Shown here: piece after piece, positions 10,725-19,524 of the stretch | Layout: the number at the start of each line of letters is the position of its first letter | Numbering within the stretch: position 1 is the first letter of the stretch | Source of the DNA: Chryseobacterium sp. MYb7 | GTDB taxonomy: Bacteria; Bacteroidota; Bacteroidia; Flavobacteriales; Weeksellaceae | DNA: 64,000 bases | NCBI RefSeq assembly: GCF_002979455.1 | Contig: NZ_PCOU01000012.1 | Coordinates: 1-64,000 of the forward strand | Direction: 5' to 3' | Notes under the pieces: generated by a model | The model's input: only the letters and a program-made list of their open reading frames with translations | The model's database searches: none | Told to the model about the DNA's origin: nothing | Position numbers and translations under genes: made by a program

Positions 10725-11435
10725 ATGAAAAAAGAAGATCATTTTTCACGGTATAGCCGTCAGATATTTATAGAAGAATTAGGATTAGAAGGACAAAAGA
10801 AAATAAGGTCTTCCAAAGTTCTTGTGATAGGAGCAGGAGGTTTGGGAAGTCCGGTTATCCAATATCTGGCTGCTGCAGGACTAGGGACTTTAGGAGTTGC
10901 AGATTTTGATGAGGTTGAACTTCATAATCTGAACCGGCAGATTATTCATACTGAAAACAGAGTAGGATTATCCAAAGTGAAGAGCGCAGAAACATTTGTA
11001 AAAGAACTGAATCATCAGGTTAACTTGATAGGAATTGAAGAGAAAATCAATGAAGAAAATGTTGAAGAAATCCTTTCTCATTATGATGTTATTGTTGATG
11101 GTTCAGACAACTTTTCAACAAGATATCTGGTGAATGATACCTGCATGAAGCTAAGGAAAACTTTGGTTTACGGAAGTATCTTAGGATTTTCAGGACAGGT
11201 TTCTGTGTTTAATCATAACGGAAGTAAAAATCTGAGAGATATTTTCCCTGAACCGCCTTTCGATGAGGATATACCAGATTGTGACAGCCTTGGTGTGCTG
11301 GGAGCTCTTCCTGGGATGATAGGAAGCATGATGGCTCTTCAGACGTTAAAAATTATTACTAATCTTCCTGTGAGTGTTAATCAGCTGACTTTGGTAGATA
11401 CGCTGAGTTGGAGATTTCAAGTGATAGATTTTTGA
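10725..11435 (+). CDS. thiF: ThiF/MoeB-family adenylyltransferase
   Basis: A 236-residue E1-like enzyme expected to adenylate the C-terminal Gly of ThiS before sulfur transfer. The nucleotide-binding GAGGLGSPVIQYLAAAG lies at about residues 36-53, followed by DEVELHNLNRQ and the Asp of VDGSDNFSTRYLVND. Length suits ThiF rather than the longer MoeB-rhodanese fusions. The zinc-binding CXXC pairs of MoeB are not seen. MoeB and ThiF cannot be separated with certainty by sequence, but its place at the end of the thi operon favours ThiF. The 145-base gap before it holds a palindromic repeat, so it may be expressed less than the genes ahead. Confidence 0.85.
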   Translation: MKKEDHFSRYSRQIFIEELGLEGQKKIRSSKVLVIGAGGLGSPVIQYLAAAGLGTLGVADFDEVELHNLNRQIIHTENRVGLSKVKSAETFVKELNHQVNLIGIEEKINEENVEEILSHYDVIVDGSDNFSTRYLVNDTCMKLRKTLVYGSILGFSGQVSVFNHNGSKNLRDIFPEPPFDEDIPDCDSLGVLGALPGMIGSMMALQTLKIITNLPVSVNQLTLVDTLSWRFQVIDF

Positions 11436-11498
11436 TGTAAATATAAACACTAATATCACTAATATTTTTACAAATAACACCATTTTAATATCAATAGG

Positions 11499-11557
11499 AA
11501 CGGGCTTTAGCCCGTTTTACTTTTATAAAATCATCCTTCGACTTTAGCCAAAACTTA
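11499..11557. repeat. Dispersed hairpin repeat (GGGCTTTAGCCC / TTTAGCCAAAAC)
   Basis: AACGGGCTTTAGCCCGTT (11499-11516) is a perfect hairpin followed by T-rich sequence. It can end thiF transcription. CTTTAGCCAAAACTT (about 11543-11557) is the complement of AAGTTTTGGCTAAAG at 21225-21239, so the two gaps share a repeat family. Confidence 0.55.
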
Positions 11558-11564
11558 TCTAAAT

Positions 11565-11598
11565 AAAAATAGGCGTAAATCATTTTACGCCTATTTTT
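11565..11598. terminator. Bidirectional terminator
   Basis: AAAAATAGGCGTAAA and TTTACGCCTATTTTT form a hairpin with A and T runs on both sides. It serves thiF on the plus strand and the outer-membrane gene on the minus strand. Confidence 0.85.
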
Positions 11599-11617
11599 AT
11601 TTTATTACAAAGAAGAA

Positions 11618-13843
11618 TTATTGTGCCTGCTGCATAACACCACCGTTATCCTCTTTTTTAGTCTGGTTCAGGATATTCGGATCCTCTTTTGCCAGTTTAT
11701 TTCTTGTTGGAATTTTATAGTTGATGGAAAATCCGAAATTTCTTGTATCATATTTGCTGCTGATCAATACCGGAGTTCCTGATGGTGGATTAGAACGTAC
11801 CTGCATCATCTGTCCGTTGAAAATATCATTCGCAAAAACAGAAAGTGTCAGACGGTTGTTCATAAACTTCTTCGTCAGCGTAATATCCAGAGAGTTGTTG
11901 AACGGTTTTTCTGCCGTGAAGTAGAAATATCCTGCCTTTGGAGTCAGATAGCTGTAATTGGCTGTCATTTTGATATCTTTAGGTAAAAGAATCTGAGTCA
12001 TGATATTGAAAATCCAGAACCCTTTATTATTCAGATTATCGATTTCATGTTTCTGATAACCAGCATATAAGTACATGAAGTTAATTTTATCAGGATTGAA
12101 ATCAAACTTCATGATTTCGCTCAAAGGCTTGCTGAAAATCATAAAAGGAACCGGTAAACCCACGTTGAAGTTGTGAATTTTCATATTCGAAATATTCACC
12201 TGCTCGTTGTAAAGTTTTCTCCCGTCTTTTCTGATGATTTGTGCCACCTGATTGCTTGCTGAACTTACGCTATATCCAATAAATGCATAATCAAAAGCGG
12301 AAATTTTCAATTCATAGTTATCAAAAATAGTAGGCTGTAGATTCGGGTTACCATTTACTTCTGTACTTGGCCCGGAGAACGTCACGTTATTCGGGTTCAG
12401 GGCAGAAATACTTGGTAAGCTGATTTTTCTGTTATAATTAGCGGCAATATAAACCTGGTTCATCATATTATATTGTACACTCGCGTTCGGGAAAAGCTTA
12501 AACTTGTTGAAAGGAATCAAATTAGCCTCTACCAGTTTCGCGTCCTTATCAAAATATCTTGTTACCCCGGAAATATCATAGTTTTCAGCACGGGATCCCA
12601 AAGTGAAGTCAAACTTTTTCAATTTTGCCTGAAACTCCAAATAAGTAGAAGCTGTCTGTCTCTGATATTCAAGATTGGTTAACCCAAAACTTTGTGTATC
12701 ATAATCCTGTTTTTCATACAATCCTCCAAAGCTTACTTTCCCACCATCAAGAAGTTTGATAGGCTGAGCATAATCTACTTTGAAATTGGCAATATTCATC
12801 ACCGATTTATTGTTCAGAATATCTTTTAAACCGCTTGTAGGGCTATTGATAGGGAGATAGGGTGCTGCTGCAAAATTACCGTCCTGGAAGAAATTATCCT
12901 GTGCAAATTTACTGTCCGATCTTGTATACCCCAACTGGAAGTCCAGTTTTTGAGATTTGTCAGCAAAACGTTTTTGATACGTCACTACAGCTTCCTGTCT
13001 CAAACTATTGGTATGAGCAACATCTGAAGACGTATAAAAAGCTTCTCTCAAATCCTTTGGATTATTTTGAAAAGGTAAATCTCCATGACCGTTACTTAAA
13101 GTATAGTTGTCATTATTGTTGTGATAAATATCGTAGTTTAATAATAATCTGTCCTGTCCCAAATCAAAAGTTAATCCTGATTTTGCAAAATATCCACGTC
13201 CGTATCTGTCAGTATGACTTGTTAAAAGCTCATCCTGCTGGCCATTCAGCATACTTTCACGGTAATTCTGCCCCACATTCAGCTGCCATCCGAAATACTT
13301 ATTTCTTGCATTTAAATTAACAGAATTAGTCGTTCTGTTTCTGTATTTATCATAATTCGTGAAAGAATAATTCCCGGAATAAGTTGCTGTTAAATATTTA
13401 TTGGCGTTTTTATTGGTAATAATATTCATGATTGCTCCTCCGGAAGTAGCCGGAAATTCAGCACCGGGCTGGGTGATTACCTCAATTCTTTCTACAGAAT
13501 TAGCAGGCATTCCTTCAAGGAAGGAGTTCAATTCATTGGAAGTGATATTTAGAGGTCTTCCGTTAAGGTATACTTCAAGCATTTTTCCCTGATACATCAT
13601 CCCTGCAATGTCCGTAGATACAAGTCCTGGCAGCTTTTTAATTCCTTCCAGAACATTCCCGTTATTCAGCTGAGGTTGTTCAGAAAAGTCAAAAATAGTA
13701 CGGTCTGCTTTTTGTTCAACGGCTTTTTTAGTTTTTGTGATAACTACTCCTTCAATTTGTTTTTCCTGAGGTTTATTATTTTTCTCCTGAGAGAAAACAA
13801 AGACGGAGCTTAATAAGGATAATGCAAAAATCGTTTTTTTCAT
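11618..13843 (-). CDS. Outer-membrane beta-barrel protein, TonB-receptor-like
   Basis: A 741-residue outer-membrane protein. Residues 1-18 are a signal peptide (MKKTIFALSLLSSVFVFSQ). A plug-like domain follows, including ADRTIFDF, LNGRPLNITSNELNSFLEG and VERIEVITQPGAEFPATSGG. The remaining 550 or so residues are strand-rich barrel. The ADRTIFDF/GNVLEGIKKLPG pattern marks the Bacteroidota outer-membrane beta-barrel family (PF14905 type) that resembles TonB receptors but lacks the carboxypeptidase-like domain. The substrate is unknown. It shares its architecture with the gene at 17210. It is transcribed towards the thiamine operon, with a shared terminator between. Confidence 0.8.
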   Translation of the reverse strand: MKKTIFALSLLSSVFVFSQEKNNKPQEKQIEGVVITKTKKAVEQKADRTIFDFSEQPQLNNGNVLEGIKKLPGLVSTDIAGMMYQGKMLEVYLNGRPLNITSNELNSFLEGMPANSVERIEVITQPGAEFPATSGGAIMNIITNKNANKYLTATYSGNYSFTNYDKYRNRTTNSVNLNARNKYFGWQLNVGQNYRESMLNGQQDELLTSHTDRYGRGYFAKSGLTFDLGQDRLLLNYDIYHNNNDNYTLSNGHGDLPFQNNPKDLREAFYTSSDVAHTNSLRQEAVVTYQKRFADKSQKLDFQLGYTRSDSKFAQDNFFQDGNFAAAPYLPINSPTSGLKDILNNKSVMNIANFKVDYAQPIKLLDGGKVSFGGLYEKQDYDTQSFGLTNLEYQRQTASTYLEFQAKLKKFDFTLGSRAENYDISGVTRYFDKDAKLVEANLIPFNKFKLFPNASVQYNMMNQVYIAANYNRKISLPSISALNPNNVTFSGPSTEVNGNPNLQPTIFDNYELKISAFDYAFIGYSVSSASNQVAQIIRKDGRKLYNEQVNISNMKIHNFNVGLPVPFMIFSKPLSEIMKFDFNPDKINFMYLYAGYQKHEIDNLNNKGFWIFNIMTQILLPKDIKMTANYSYLTPKAGYFYFTAEKPFNNSLDITLTKKFMNNRLTLSVFANDIFNGQMMQVRSNPPSGTPVLISSKYDTRNFGFSINYKIPTRNKLAKEDPNILNQTKKEDNGGVMQQAQ

Positions 13844-13951
13844 AATGTTTTTACTGATATCCGGTTAGACGCTGAAAAAGATAATTTGTTACGCTAAAAT
13901 TGTGAAAATCGAAAAATTAAGCTGAAATTTTTTTTATTTCCGAAATAATTA

Positions 13952-13959
13952 TATCTTTG
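13952..13959 (+). promoter_or_regulatory. -7 promoter element of the receptor leader
   Basis: TATCTTTG, a perfect TAnnTTTG match, ends seven bases before the S-box-like aptamer. The predicted transcript start (about 13965) coincides with its first base. No clear -33 TTG. Confidence 0.6.
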
Positions 13960-13965
13960 CCAGGT

Positions 13966-14032
13966 AATTATCAAGAATCTCTAGATGGGATAGCAACCTG
14001 CAAAAACAAGCAAGGTGCTGCAATCGATAAGC
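13966..14032 (+). promoter_or_regulatory. SAM-I (S-box)-like riboswitch with a short P2
   Basis: P1 is TTATC (13968-13972) with GATAA (14026-14030). Then come AAGA, a short P2 (ATCTC-TAGAT-GGGAT), and P3 AGCAACCTGC-AAAAACAA-GCAAGGTGCT. The strings TTATCAAGA, GCAACC, AAGGTGC and GATAAG are the hallmark pieces of the S-box family. P2 lacks the usual kink-turn and pseudoknot part (the CCGATGAAACC region), and P4 is absent or very short. It is thus a reduced or variant member. A CCGGA-TCT-TCCGG hairpin follows at about 14032-14044. SAM binding is predicted, not shown. Confidence 0.6.
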
Positions 14033-14207
14033 CGGATCTTCCGGAAAAAATGTTTATCATTCTATCATTACCCATCTTGAATTTTTGTTTTAAAGTTAAA
14101 ACCAAATGTTTAAAGACAAGGGAAATCACCTTATATCAGTTATTTTTTATTCCTCGGATCATGAAGTGAATCTTCATTATTCTGATATGTTTTCATGCCA
14201 TTTCTAT

Positions 14208-14231
14208 ATGCGCATGTGTTGTTGCTGCTAG
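14208..14231 (+). CDS. Polycysteine leader peptide MRMCCCC
   Basis: ATG CGC ATG TGT TGT TGC TGC TAG encodes Met-Arg-Met-Cys-Cys-Cys-Cys-stop, 126 bases before the receptor start. Cys is the rarest common residue, so four consecutive Cys codons just before a stop in an untranslated leader is the pattern of an attenuation peptide. Ribosomes would stall there when charged tRNA-Cys is scarce. A stable hairpin begins 21 bases after the stop (14253-14311). Polycysteine upstream frames that respond to cysteine are known in actinobacteria. I know of no clear description for this setting. Confidence 0.6.
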   Translation: MRMCCCC

Positions 14232-14252
14232 CACTTTCTATTTCTAAAAAAT

Positions 14253-14311
14253 AATACAAACATTCCGATCATCAATGGTAACCTTATATGTAAGGTTACA
14301 GGATTTGTATT
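14253..14311 (+). promoter_or_regulatory. Strong hairpin between leader peptide and receptor start
   Basis: GTAACCTTA-TATG-TAAGGTTAC (14278-14299) is a perfect 9-bp stem. Outside it AATACAAA (14253-14260) pairs with TTTGTATT (14304-14311) and TCC with GGA, giving a long two-part hairpin. No T run follows, so it may act on translation or mRNA stability rather than termination. Confidence 0.55.
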
Positions 14312-14356
14312 GCTCAAAAAACAATTTTTAACAACAAAAAATAAACAACCAACAAC

Positions 14357-17095
14357 ATGCATAATTTCAAAACAAAAATATTTATTCCTTCTTTCGCGCT
14401 TATCTCTACATTTTATTTTGCCCAGACAGATACTGTACAATCTAAAAAAATAGAAGATGTGGTGATCCTTGGATCAAGAGGCTCTGGAAGGTCATTGACG
14501 GATACCCCAGTTCCGGTAGATATCATTAATATATCAAAAATTTTAAAACAAAGTCCAACAAACAATATCAGCCAGGCTTTAAATTATATTGTCCCTTCAT
14601 TTTCATCCACTTCACACACGGTGAACGATGGAACTGACTTTGTAGATCCTGCTCTTCTAAGAGGGTTGGGTCCTGATCAGGTTCTGGTTTTACTCAATGG
14701 AAAAAGACGATATCAGTCTTCATTAATCAATGTAACGCTTACACCGGGAAGAGGCTCTGTAGGGACTGACCTTAATGCGATTCCGGCCTTTGCTTTAGAA
14801 AAAATTGAGGTTTTAAGAGACGGAGCTTCTGCTCAATATGGTTCTGATGCCATTGCAGGAGTAGTTAACCTCGGATTGAAAAAAAGATTAGGACTTTCCG
14901 GACAGGTATTTCTCGGTGGATATGCTTCGCCTGTTGCTAATAATTTCTCAGGAGGAGTTGACGGACAGACTATTTCTGTAGATCTTAATTATGGAGCGAA
15001 AATTGGAAAATCCGGATTTATTAACGTGACAGGTTCTGCGCAATACCGTGATCCTTATTCCAGAGCGGGAGTAAGGGAAGGAGATATTTTCAATGCTTAT
15101 AATGCCATTAACTATAGAGCATTGCAGGATGGAGTTAATATTGATGGTTTGTATAAAAATATTACCAACACTTCCAATACTCAGCAGATTATCAATACGG
15201 TTAAACAATATGCGACTAAGGTGGGTTATTTTGGAACTGATTTTCAATCTCAGATCTCAGGAGCAAACAGTATTTCTGATCTTCAAAAAATATTGGGTAA
15301 AGATTTTACATCTCAGGAACTTAATTACAGAGGATTGGAAAGAAAAGATTTTAGCCTGAGAGCCGGACAGTCTAAGCTACAATCGGGGCAGCTCTTCTTC
15401 AATTCTGAAATTCCTGTGAATGAGGATTGGAAAGTGTACTCATTTGGAGGCTATAGCTACCGCCTTGGAAATGCCGGAGGATTTTACAGACTTCCCAATA
15501 CGGAGAGAAACATCAATGCAGTTACTCCCAATGGATATCTCCCTCAGATTGAAGCAGCCGTAAATGATTATTCTCTTGCTGCTGGAATTAAAGGAAAATG
15601 GAATGGCTGGAATGTAGATTTCAGTAATACATTTGGGAAGAATACCTTTGGTTTTGGAGTTGTCAATACATTTAATGCCTCACTTACAGATAATTCTCCA
15701 AGAACTTTTGATGCCGGAGGGTCCGAGTTTTCACAAAATACCGTCAATCTTGACTTCTCCAAAAAATATGATGTCCTGAAAGGATTGAACATTGCTTTCG
15801 GAGCTGAATACCGACACGAAAATTATAAAGTAAATGCAGGAAAAGAAAACTCCTATGCTTCTTATGATATTTATGGACGTGTGGTAACCGCCAAAACCCC
15901 TGAAAATGAAAAAGTAACCGATTTCTTCGGAAGTATAAGACCGGCCGGAGCACAGGTTTTTCCAGGGTTTAGTCCGGAAAATGCCGTTTCCGGAAACAGA
16001 AACAGTATTGCGGCTTATGCTGATGCAGAACTGGAAGTTACTGATGGATGGCTGTTGGAAGGCGCTTTGCGATATGAGAATTATTCAGACTTCGGATCTA
16101 CATTCAATTATAAGGTAGCAACCAATGTAAAACTGGCTCCCAATCTAAACTGGAGAGGAGCTGTTTCTACAGGATTTAGAGCACCTTCTTTAGCTCAAAT
16201 CTATTATAGTTCTACTTCTACACTGATTCAGCAGGGAAAAACTACGCAGGTGGGTACTTTTAGAAATAATTCTGAAGCAGCACAGGCATTGGGTATTCCA
16301 AAATTAAAACAGGAAACCTCACAATCCTACAGCACAGGAATTACATGGAAGATTCCAACATTAAACCTTACTTTCACAGCAGATGCTTATTTAATAAAGA
16401 TTAAGGATAGAGTAGTGCTTACGGACCTGTTTTTCCGTCCGGATAAAATCAACAATGCTGATGATCAGGTATTGCAAAGTGCCTTTGATTTGGCGAGAGC
16501 CAGTGCTGCCAACTTCTTTGCCAATGCGGTGGACTCTCAGACAAAAGGGTTGGATATTACCATTTCTCAGAATTCAAAAATCTCATCGGGGATTTCTTTA
16601 GAGAATAATCTGGGAATTAACTTTAATCAGACCAAAAGAATCGGAGATATTCATGCGTCTCCTAAATTGGTAAGCCAGATTGATAATTATTTCTCAGAAC
16701 CGAATAGAGTGTATTTCGAAGAAGCTGTACCCCGCGTAAAAGCTACTTTGTCCAATACATTAAGGGTTTCCGGACTTACTTTCGTACTGTGTAATTCTTT
16801 CTTTGGTAAAGTGACGGATGCAGACGTTTTAGATGCTAATTTTGACGGGGTAACAGGGAGTACAGAGCATTTTGTTCTTAATAACCGCTTCGTGACAGAT
16901 TTATCTGTGGGATATGATTTTAATAAAAATATTTCAGCAACAATCGGGAGCAATAACATCCTGAATATTCTGCCTTCTAAAAGTCCAAATATAAGTTCAT
17001 TAACAGCGGATAACCAGTTTGTATATTCCAGACAGGTTTCCCAGTACGGTATAGGAGGGAGATTCTTATTTGCGAGAATTGAATTCAGGTTCTAA
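14357..17095 (+). CDS. TonB-dependent receptor, probably for a sulfur-related nutrient
   Basis: A 912-residue outer-membrane receptor. Signal peptide residues 1-22 (ending near FYFAQ). A plug domain at about 40-175 contains LLRGLGPDQVLVLLNGKRR and VLRDGASAQYGSDAIAGVVN, which are strong TonB-receptor plug motifs. A 22-strand-type barrel follows, ending in the typical aromatic C-terminus (RIEFRF). It lacks the SusC N-terminal domain and has no SusD neighbour, so it probably takes up a small molecule. Its leader, with an S-box-like aptamer and a polycysteine peptide, points to control by methionine/SAM and cysteine status. The substrate may therefore be a sulfur compound. That substrate is an inference from regulation only. 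The gene is monocistronic, with a terminator at 17126. Confidence 0.85.
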   Translation: MHNFKTKIFIPSFALISTFYFAQTDTVQSKKIEDVVILGSRGSGRSLTDTPVPVDIINISKILKQSPTNNISQALNYIVPSFSSTSHTVNDGTDFVDPALLRGLGPDQVLVLLNGKRRYQSSLINVTLTPGRGSVGTDLNAIPAFALEKIEVLRDGASAQYGSDAIAGVVNLGLKKRLGLSGQVFLGGYASPVANNFSGGVDGQTISVDLNYGAKIGKSGFINVTGSAQYRDPYSRAGVREGDIFNAYNAINYRALQDGVNIDGLYKNITNTSNTQQIINTVKQYATKVGYFGTDFQSQISGANSISDLQKILGKDFTSQELNYRGLERKDFSLRAGQSKLQSGQLFFNSEIPVNEDWKVYSFGGYSYRLGNAGGFYRLPNTERNINAVTPNGYLPQIEAAVNDYSLAAGIKGKWNGWNVDFSNTFGKNTFGFGVVNTFNASLTDNSPRTFDAGGSEFSQNTVNLDFSKKYDVLKGLNIAFGAEYRHENYKVNAGKENSYASYDIYGRVVTAKTPENEKVTDFFGSIRPAGAQVFPGFSPENAVSGNRNSIAAYADAELEVTDGWLLEGALRYENYSDFGSTFNYKVATNVKLAPNLNWRGAVSTGFRAPSLAQIYYSSTSTLIQQGKTTQVGTFRNNSEAAQALGIPKLKQETSQSYSTGITWKIPTLNLTFTADAYLIKIKDRVVLTDLFFRPDKINNADDQVLQSAFDLARASAANFFANAVDSQTKGLDITISQNSKISSGISLENNLGINFNQTKRIGDIHASPKLVSQIDNYFSEPNRVYFEEAVPRVKATLSNTLRVSGLTFVLCNSFFGKVTDADVLDANFDGVTGSTEHFVLNNRFVTDLSVGYDFNKNISATIGSNNILNILPSKSPNISSLTADNQFVYSRQVSQYGIGGRFLFARIEFRF

Positions 17096-17125
17096 ATAGG
17101 GTCATGATTTATAAATTATTTGAAC

Positions 17126-17156
17126 AAAAAACAGAGATGAACTCTCTGTTTTTTTT
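17126..17156. terminator. Terminator after the TonB receptor
   Basis: AAAAACAGAG-ATGAA-CTCTCTGTTTTTT hairpin with A and T tracts, 31 bases after the receptor stop. Confidence 0.8.
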
Positions 17157-17209
17157 ATATATGATGATGGTTATCTCAGGAAAAATTCCCTGATCTTAGT
17201 TTTTTACAG

Positions 17210-19333
17210 TTATTGAGCACGGTTTTTTTCTTCAAAATTGACTGATCTGTTATTCGGCTTTACTTTCTGATTTCCAAAACTATAGGTGATGCTGAGGTTC
17301 ATTCTTCTGGCATCCCAATAGTTGTTGAAAGATTGCGTATTATCAGTAAAATACATATCAGCTCTCAATCCGGACTGTTTGAAAATATCGCTTACAGAAA
17401 TATTGACCTGAAGGGCTTTTTCCGCAAAACTCATTTTGATTCCAGCATCCAGACTTGCTGTGTTTTTCATAGAAAAATATCCGTCTCTGGAAGGAAGATT
17501 ATTCCAGTAATTGACAAATAGCATGAATGTCTTAGCTTTATTCAGTTGGAAAGTATTGTTCACAGAAAAATAAAATGACTGTCCGTTTTTAGCAACCAGA
17601 TTGAACTTTGTAATCTGAGTTTCATTATAACTGAATGAGGTTGAGATATTACTTTCCCAGATTTTGAAAAACGCATCCGTATAATTGAAATTGAGCCCGT
17701 AAATATTTTGATTGTAATAATTTTCATAAGTACTGGTAAGGTCAATTCCGTTCAGGAATGAGAGTTGATCAAAGTTATTCTTTGTTCTCTGGTAGTAAAG
17801 ATTCGCAGAAAATTTGTTTTTAAAAATATAATTGAATTCAATATTATGATTAAAAGATGGCTGCAGGCTTGGGTTTCCGGTATAATAAGAATTGGGATTA
17901 GAATACCATCGGAACGGGTCTAAAGCCCGGAAATAAGGGCGATTGATTCTTCGGGAATAATTAACACTCAATTGATTATTCTCATTCGCTTTATAAGACA
18001 AATAGGCTGTTGGGAAAAATTTTCCGTAATTATTCTCAGATTTTGACTGTGTAGTAGGAGAAAAACCGCTGGTTTGTGAATATTCATAACGGAGTCCGGC
18101 TTTTACAGACCATTTTTCACCAAGGTCTTTACTGGCACTTATATAGGCTGCATAATTCTTTTCATTATAATCAAAAAGATTACTCTTTGCTGGATCTATG
18201 ATATAATTTCCATTGTTAAAATTAAAATATGCAATGTCCGAATTATTAGAAAACTGGCTGTATTTCGCTCCGGTTTCCAACTGAATTTTTTTGAAATTTA
18301 AAGTCAAATCACCCTGTCCGGAATATATTGTATAATCTACAGATGAAAGATTTCTAACCACCTGAGTTGCATTACTGGCGATATTTCTTGTTGTGAAATT
18401 CACCTCTGTATCGGGAAGATTTCCATAATAATTGGCCCCGAAACTTAGCTTATGCTCTCCTAATTTTTGATCAAAATAGAGATTAAGCATTTGGGTTGTA
18501 AAAGGAGAACGATGCTTTGAATCCGTCTCTGTTTGTAAAGTAGGAGTGTTGTCTGTGAAGTAATCCTGTGTTGAATTGATATCCATATTGGTATGCCCTT
18601 TTGTAATATCATATACCAACCCAATATTAGCATTTTTAGAAAGTGAATAATCAAAATTGGCATTCAGACCCAATCCGTCATTCATATCCTTTCTGTCGTC
18701 TTTGTTGAGAGAAGAGTTTTGCCCGATGATATTATTTTTTTCTACAGATCTTTTATCTCCATCATATCCCATTATCTTGATGGAAGATTTTATTTTTTCG
18801 TTTTGATAATTTACCCCTGCTACACTGCTGAAACTTGCGTATGTTCTCTGAGTATAATTGGTATTCAGATAGCCGCTCCATCCGAGGTTCTGATTTTTTT
18901 TAAGGACAATATTGATAATTCCACTGTTTCCCTGAGCTTCATATTTGGAAGGCGGAGTGGTAATGACTTCAATTTTTAATATATTTTCAGAACGGAGGTT
19001 TCTTAGATAATTCGTCAGTTCAGATCCGGAAAGATTCAGCATGCGGTCATTCACCATCACAGACACCCCATTTTTTCCAGCAATAGAAAGAAGTCCTTTA
19101 TTTTCATCCACCTTCAGCATAGGAGTTCCTGCCAAAACTTCAGTCCCAGAGCTTCCCTGTGAAAGCATAGAATTCTGAACATTGTAAACAAGACGGTCTA
19201 CTTTACGCTCTACCAGAACTTTTTTGCCATTCACCGTTACCACTTCGATATTTTTGACGTTTGCAGTATCTTTTGTTTGTGCTGTTACAAAAGAAGAAAC
19301 AAGAGTGGTTATTATTAAAAGCTGTTTTTTCAT
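17210..19333 (-). CDS. Outer-membrane beta-barrel protein, TonB-receptor-like
   Basis: A 707-residue protein if started at the ATG at 19333. The longer frame adds 24 residues before the clear signal peptide MKKQLLIITTLVSSFVTAQ, so I reject that. The plug-like part has KVDRLVYNVQNS, SIAGKNGVSVMVNDRMLNLS and LKIEVITTPPSKYEAQGNSG, the same layout as the gene at 11618. A strand-rich barrel follows. Family: outer-membrane beta-barrel (PF14905 type). It is divergent from a LytS/LytTR two-component system (19525), which may control it; that link is positional only. Substrate unknown. Confidence 0.8.
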   Translation of the reverse strand: MKKQLLIITTLVSSFVTAQTKDTANVKNIEVVTVNGKKVLVERKVDRLVYNVQNSMLSQGSSGTEVLAGTPMLKVDENKGLLSIAGKNGVSVMVNDRMLNLSGSELTNYLRNLRSENILKIEVITTPPSKYEAQGNSGIINIVLKKNQNLGWSGYLNTNYTQRTYASFSSVAGVNYQNEKIKSSIKIMGYDGDKRSVEKNNIIGQNSSLNKDDRKDMNDGLGLNANFDYSLSKNANIGLVYDITKGHTNMDINSTQDYFTDNTPTLQTETDSKHRSPFTTQMLNLYFDQKLGEHKLSFGANYYGNLPDTEVNFTTRNIASNATQVVRNLSSVDYTIYSGQGDLTLNFKKIQLETGAKYSQFSNNSDIAYFNFNNGNYIIDPAKSNLFDYNEKNYAAYISASKDLGEKWSVKAGLRYEYSQTSGFSPTTQSKSENNYGKFFPTAYLSYKANENNQLSVNYSRRINRPYFRALDPFRWYSNPNSYYTGNPSLQPSFNHNIEFNYIFKNKFSANLYYQRTKNNFDQLSFLNGIDLTSTYENYYNQNIYGLNFNYTDAFFKIWESNISTSFSYNETQITKFNLVAKNGQSFYFSVNNTFQLNKAKTFMLFVNYWNNLPSRDGYFSMKNTASLDAGIKMSFAEKALQVNISVSDIFKQSGLRADMYFTDNTQSFNNYWDARRMNLSITYSFGNQKVKPNNRSVNFEEKNRAQ

Positions 19334-19488
19334 AAGATATATATGAGAGATTAAAGGATGTTTGTTTTGAATTTCTCTGACAAAAGTATAGGAAGAGCTT
19401 TTCAAAGGAAATAGCGTTTAGACGAAGATGATGATTATGCATGTCAAAATAGTTTCATCGGAAAAAAACAGGTTTTTGTCGAAAAAGA

Positions 19489-19521
19489 TTGATGAATTGT
19501 GCCTGTAGAGATTTATATTTG
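19489..19521 (+). promoter_or_regulatory. Promoter of the LytS/LytTR two-component operon
   Basis: TTG (19489-19491), 22 bases, then TATATTTG (19514-19521). The -7 box ends only three bases before the chosen ATG, which implies a leaderless or nearly leaderless mRNA. Confidence 0.5.
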
Positions 19522-19524
19522 AAT

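Noticed and set aside
13957-14169. 70-residue plus-strand frame in the receptor leader
   Set aside because: It starts with TTG and covers the S-box-like aptamer, and the protein has no recognisable features. The RNA structure is the better explanation.
19203-19442. Minus-strand frame beginning Met-His-Asn-His-His, considered as a histidine leader peptide
   Set aside because: It reads on for 79 codons through the signal-peptide region of the outer-membrane gene, has only three His, and no histidine genes are near.
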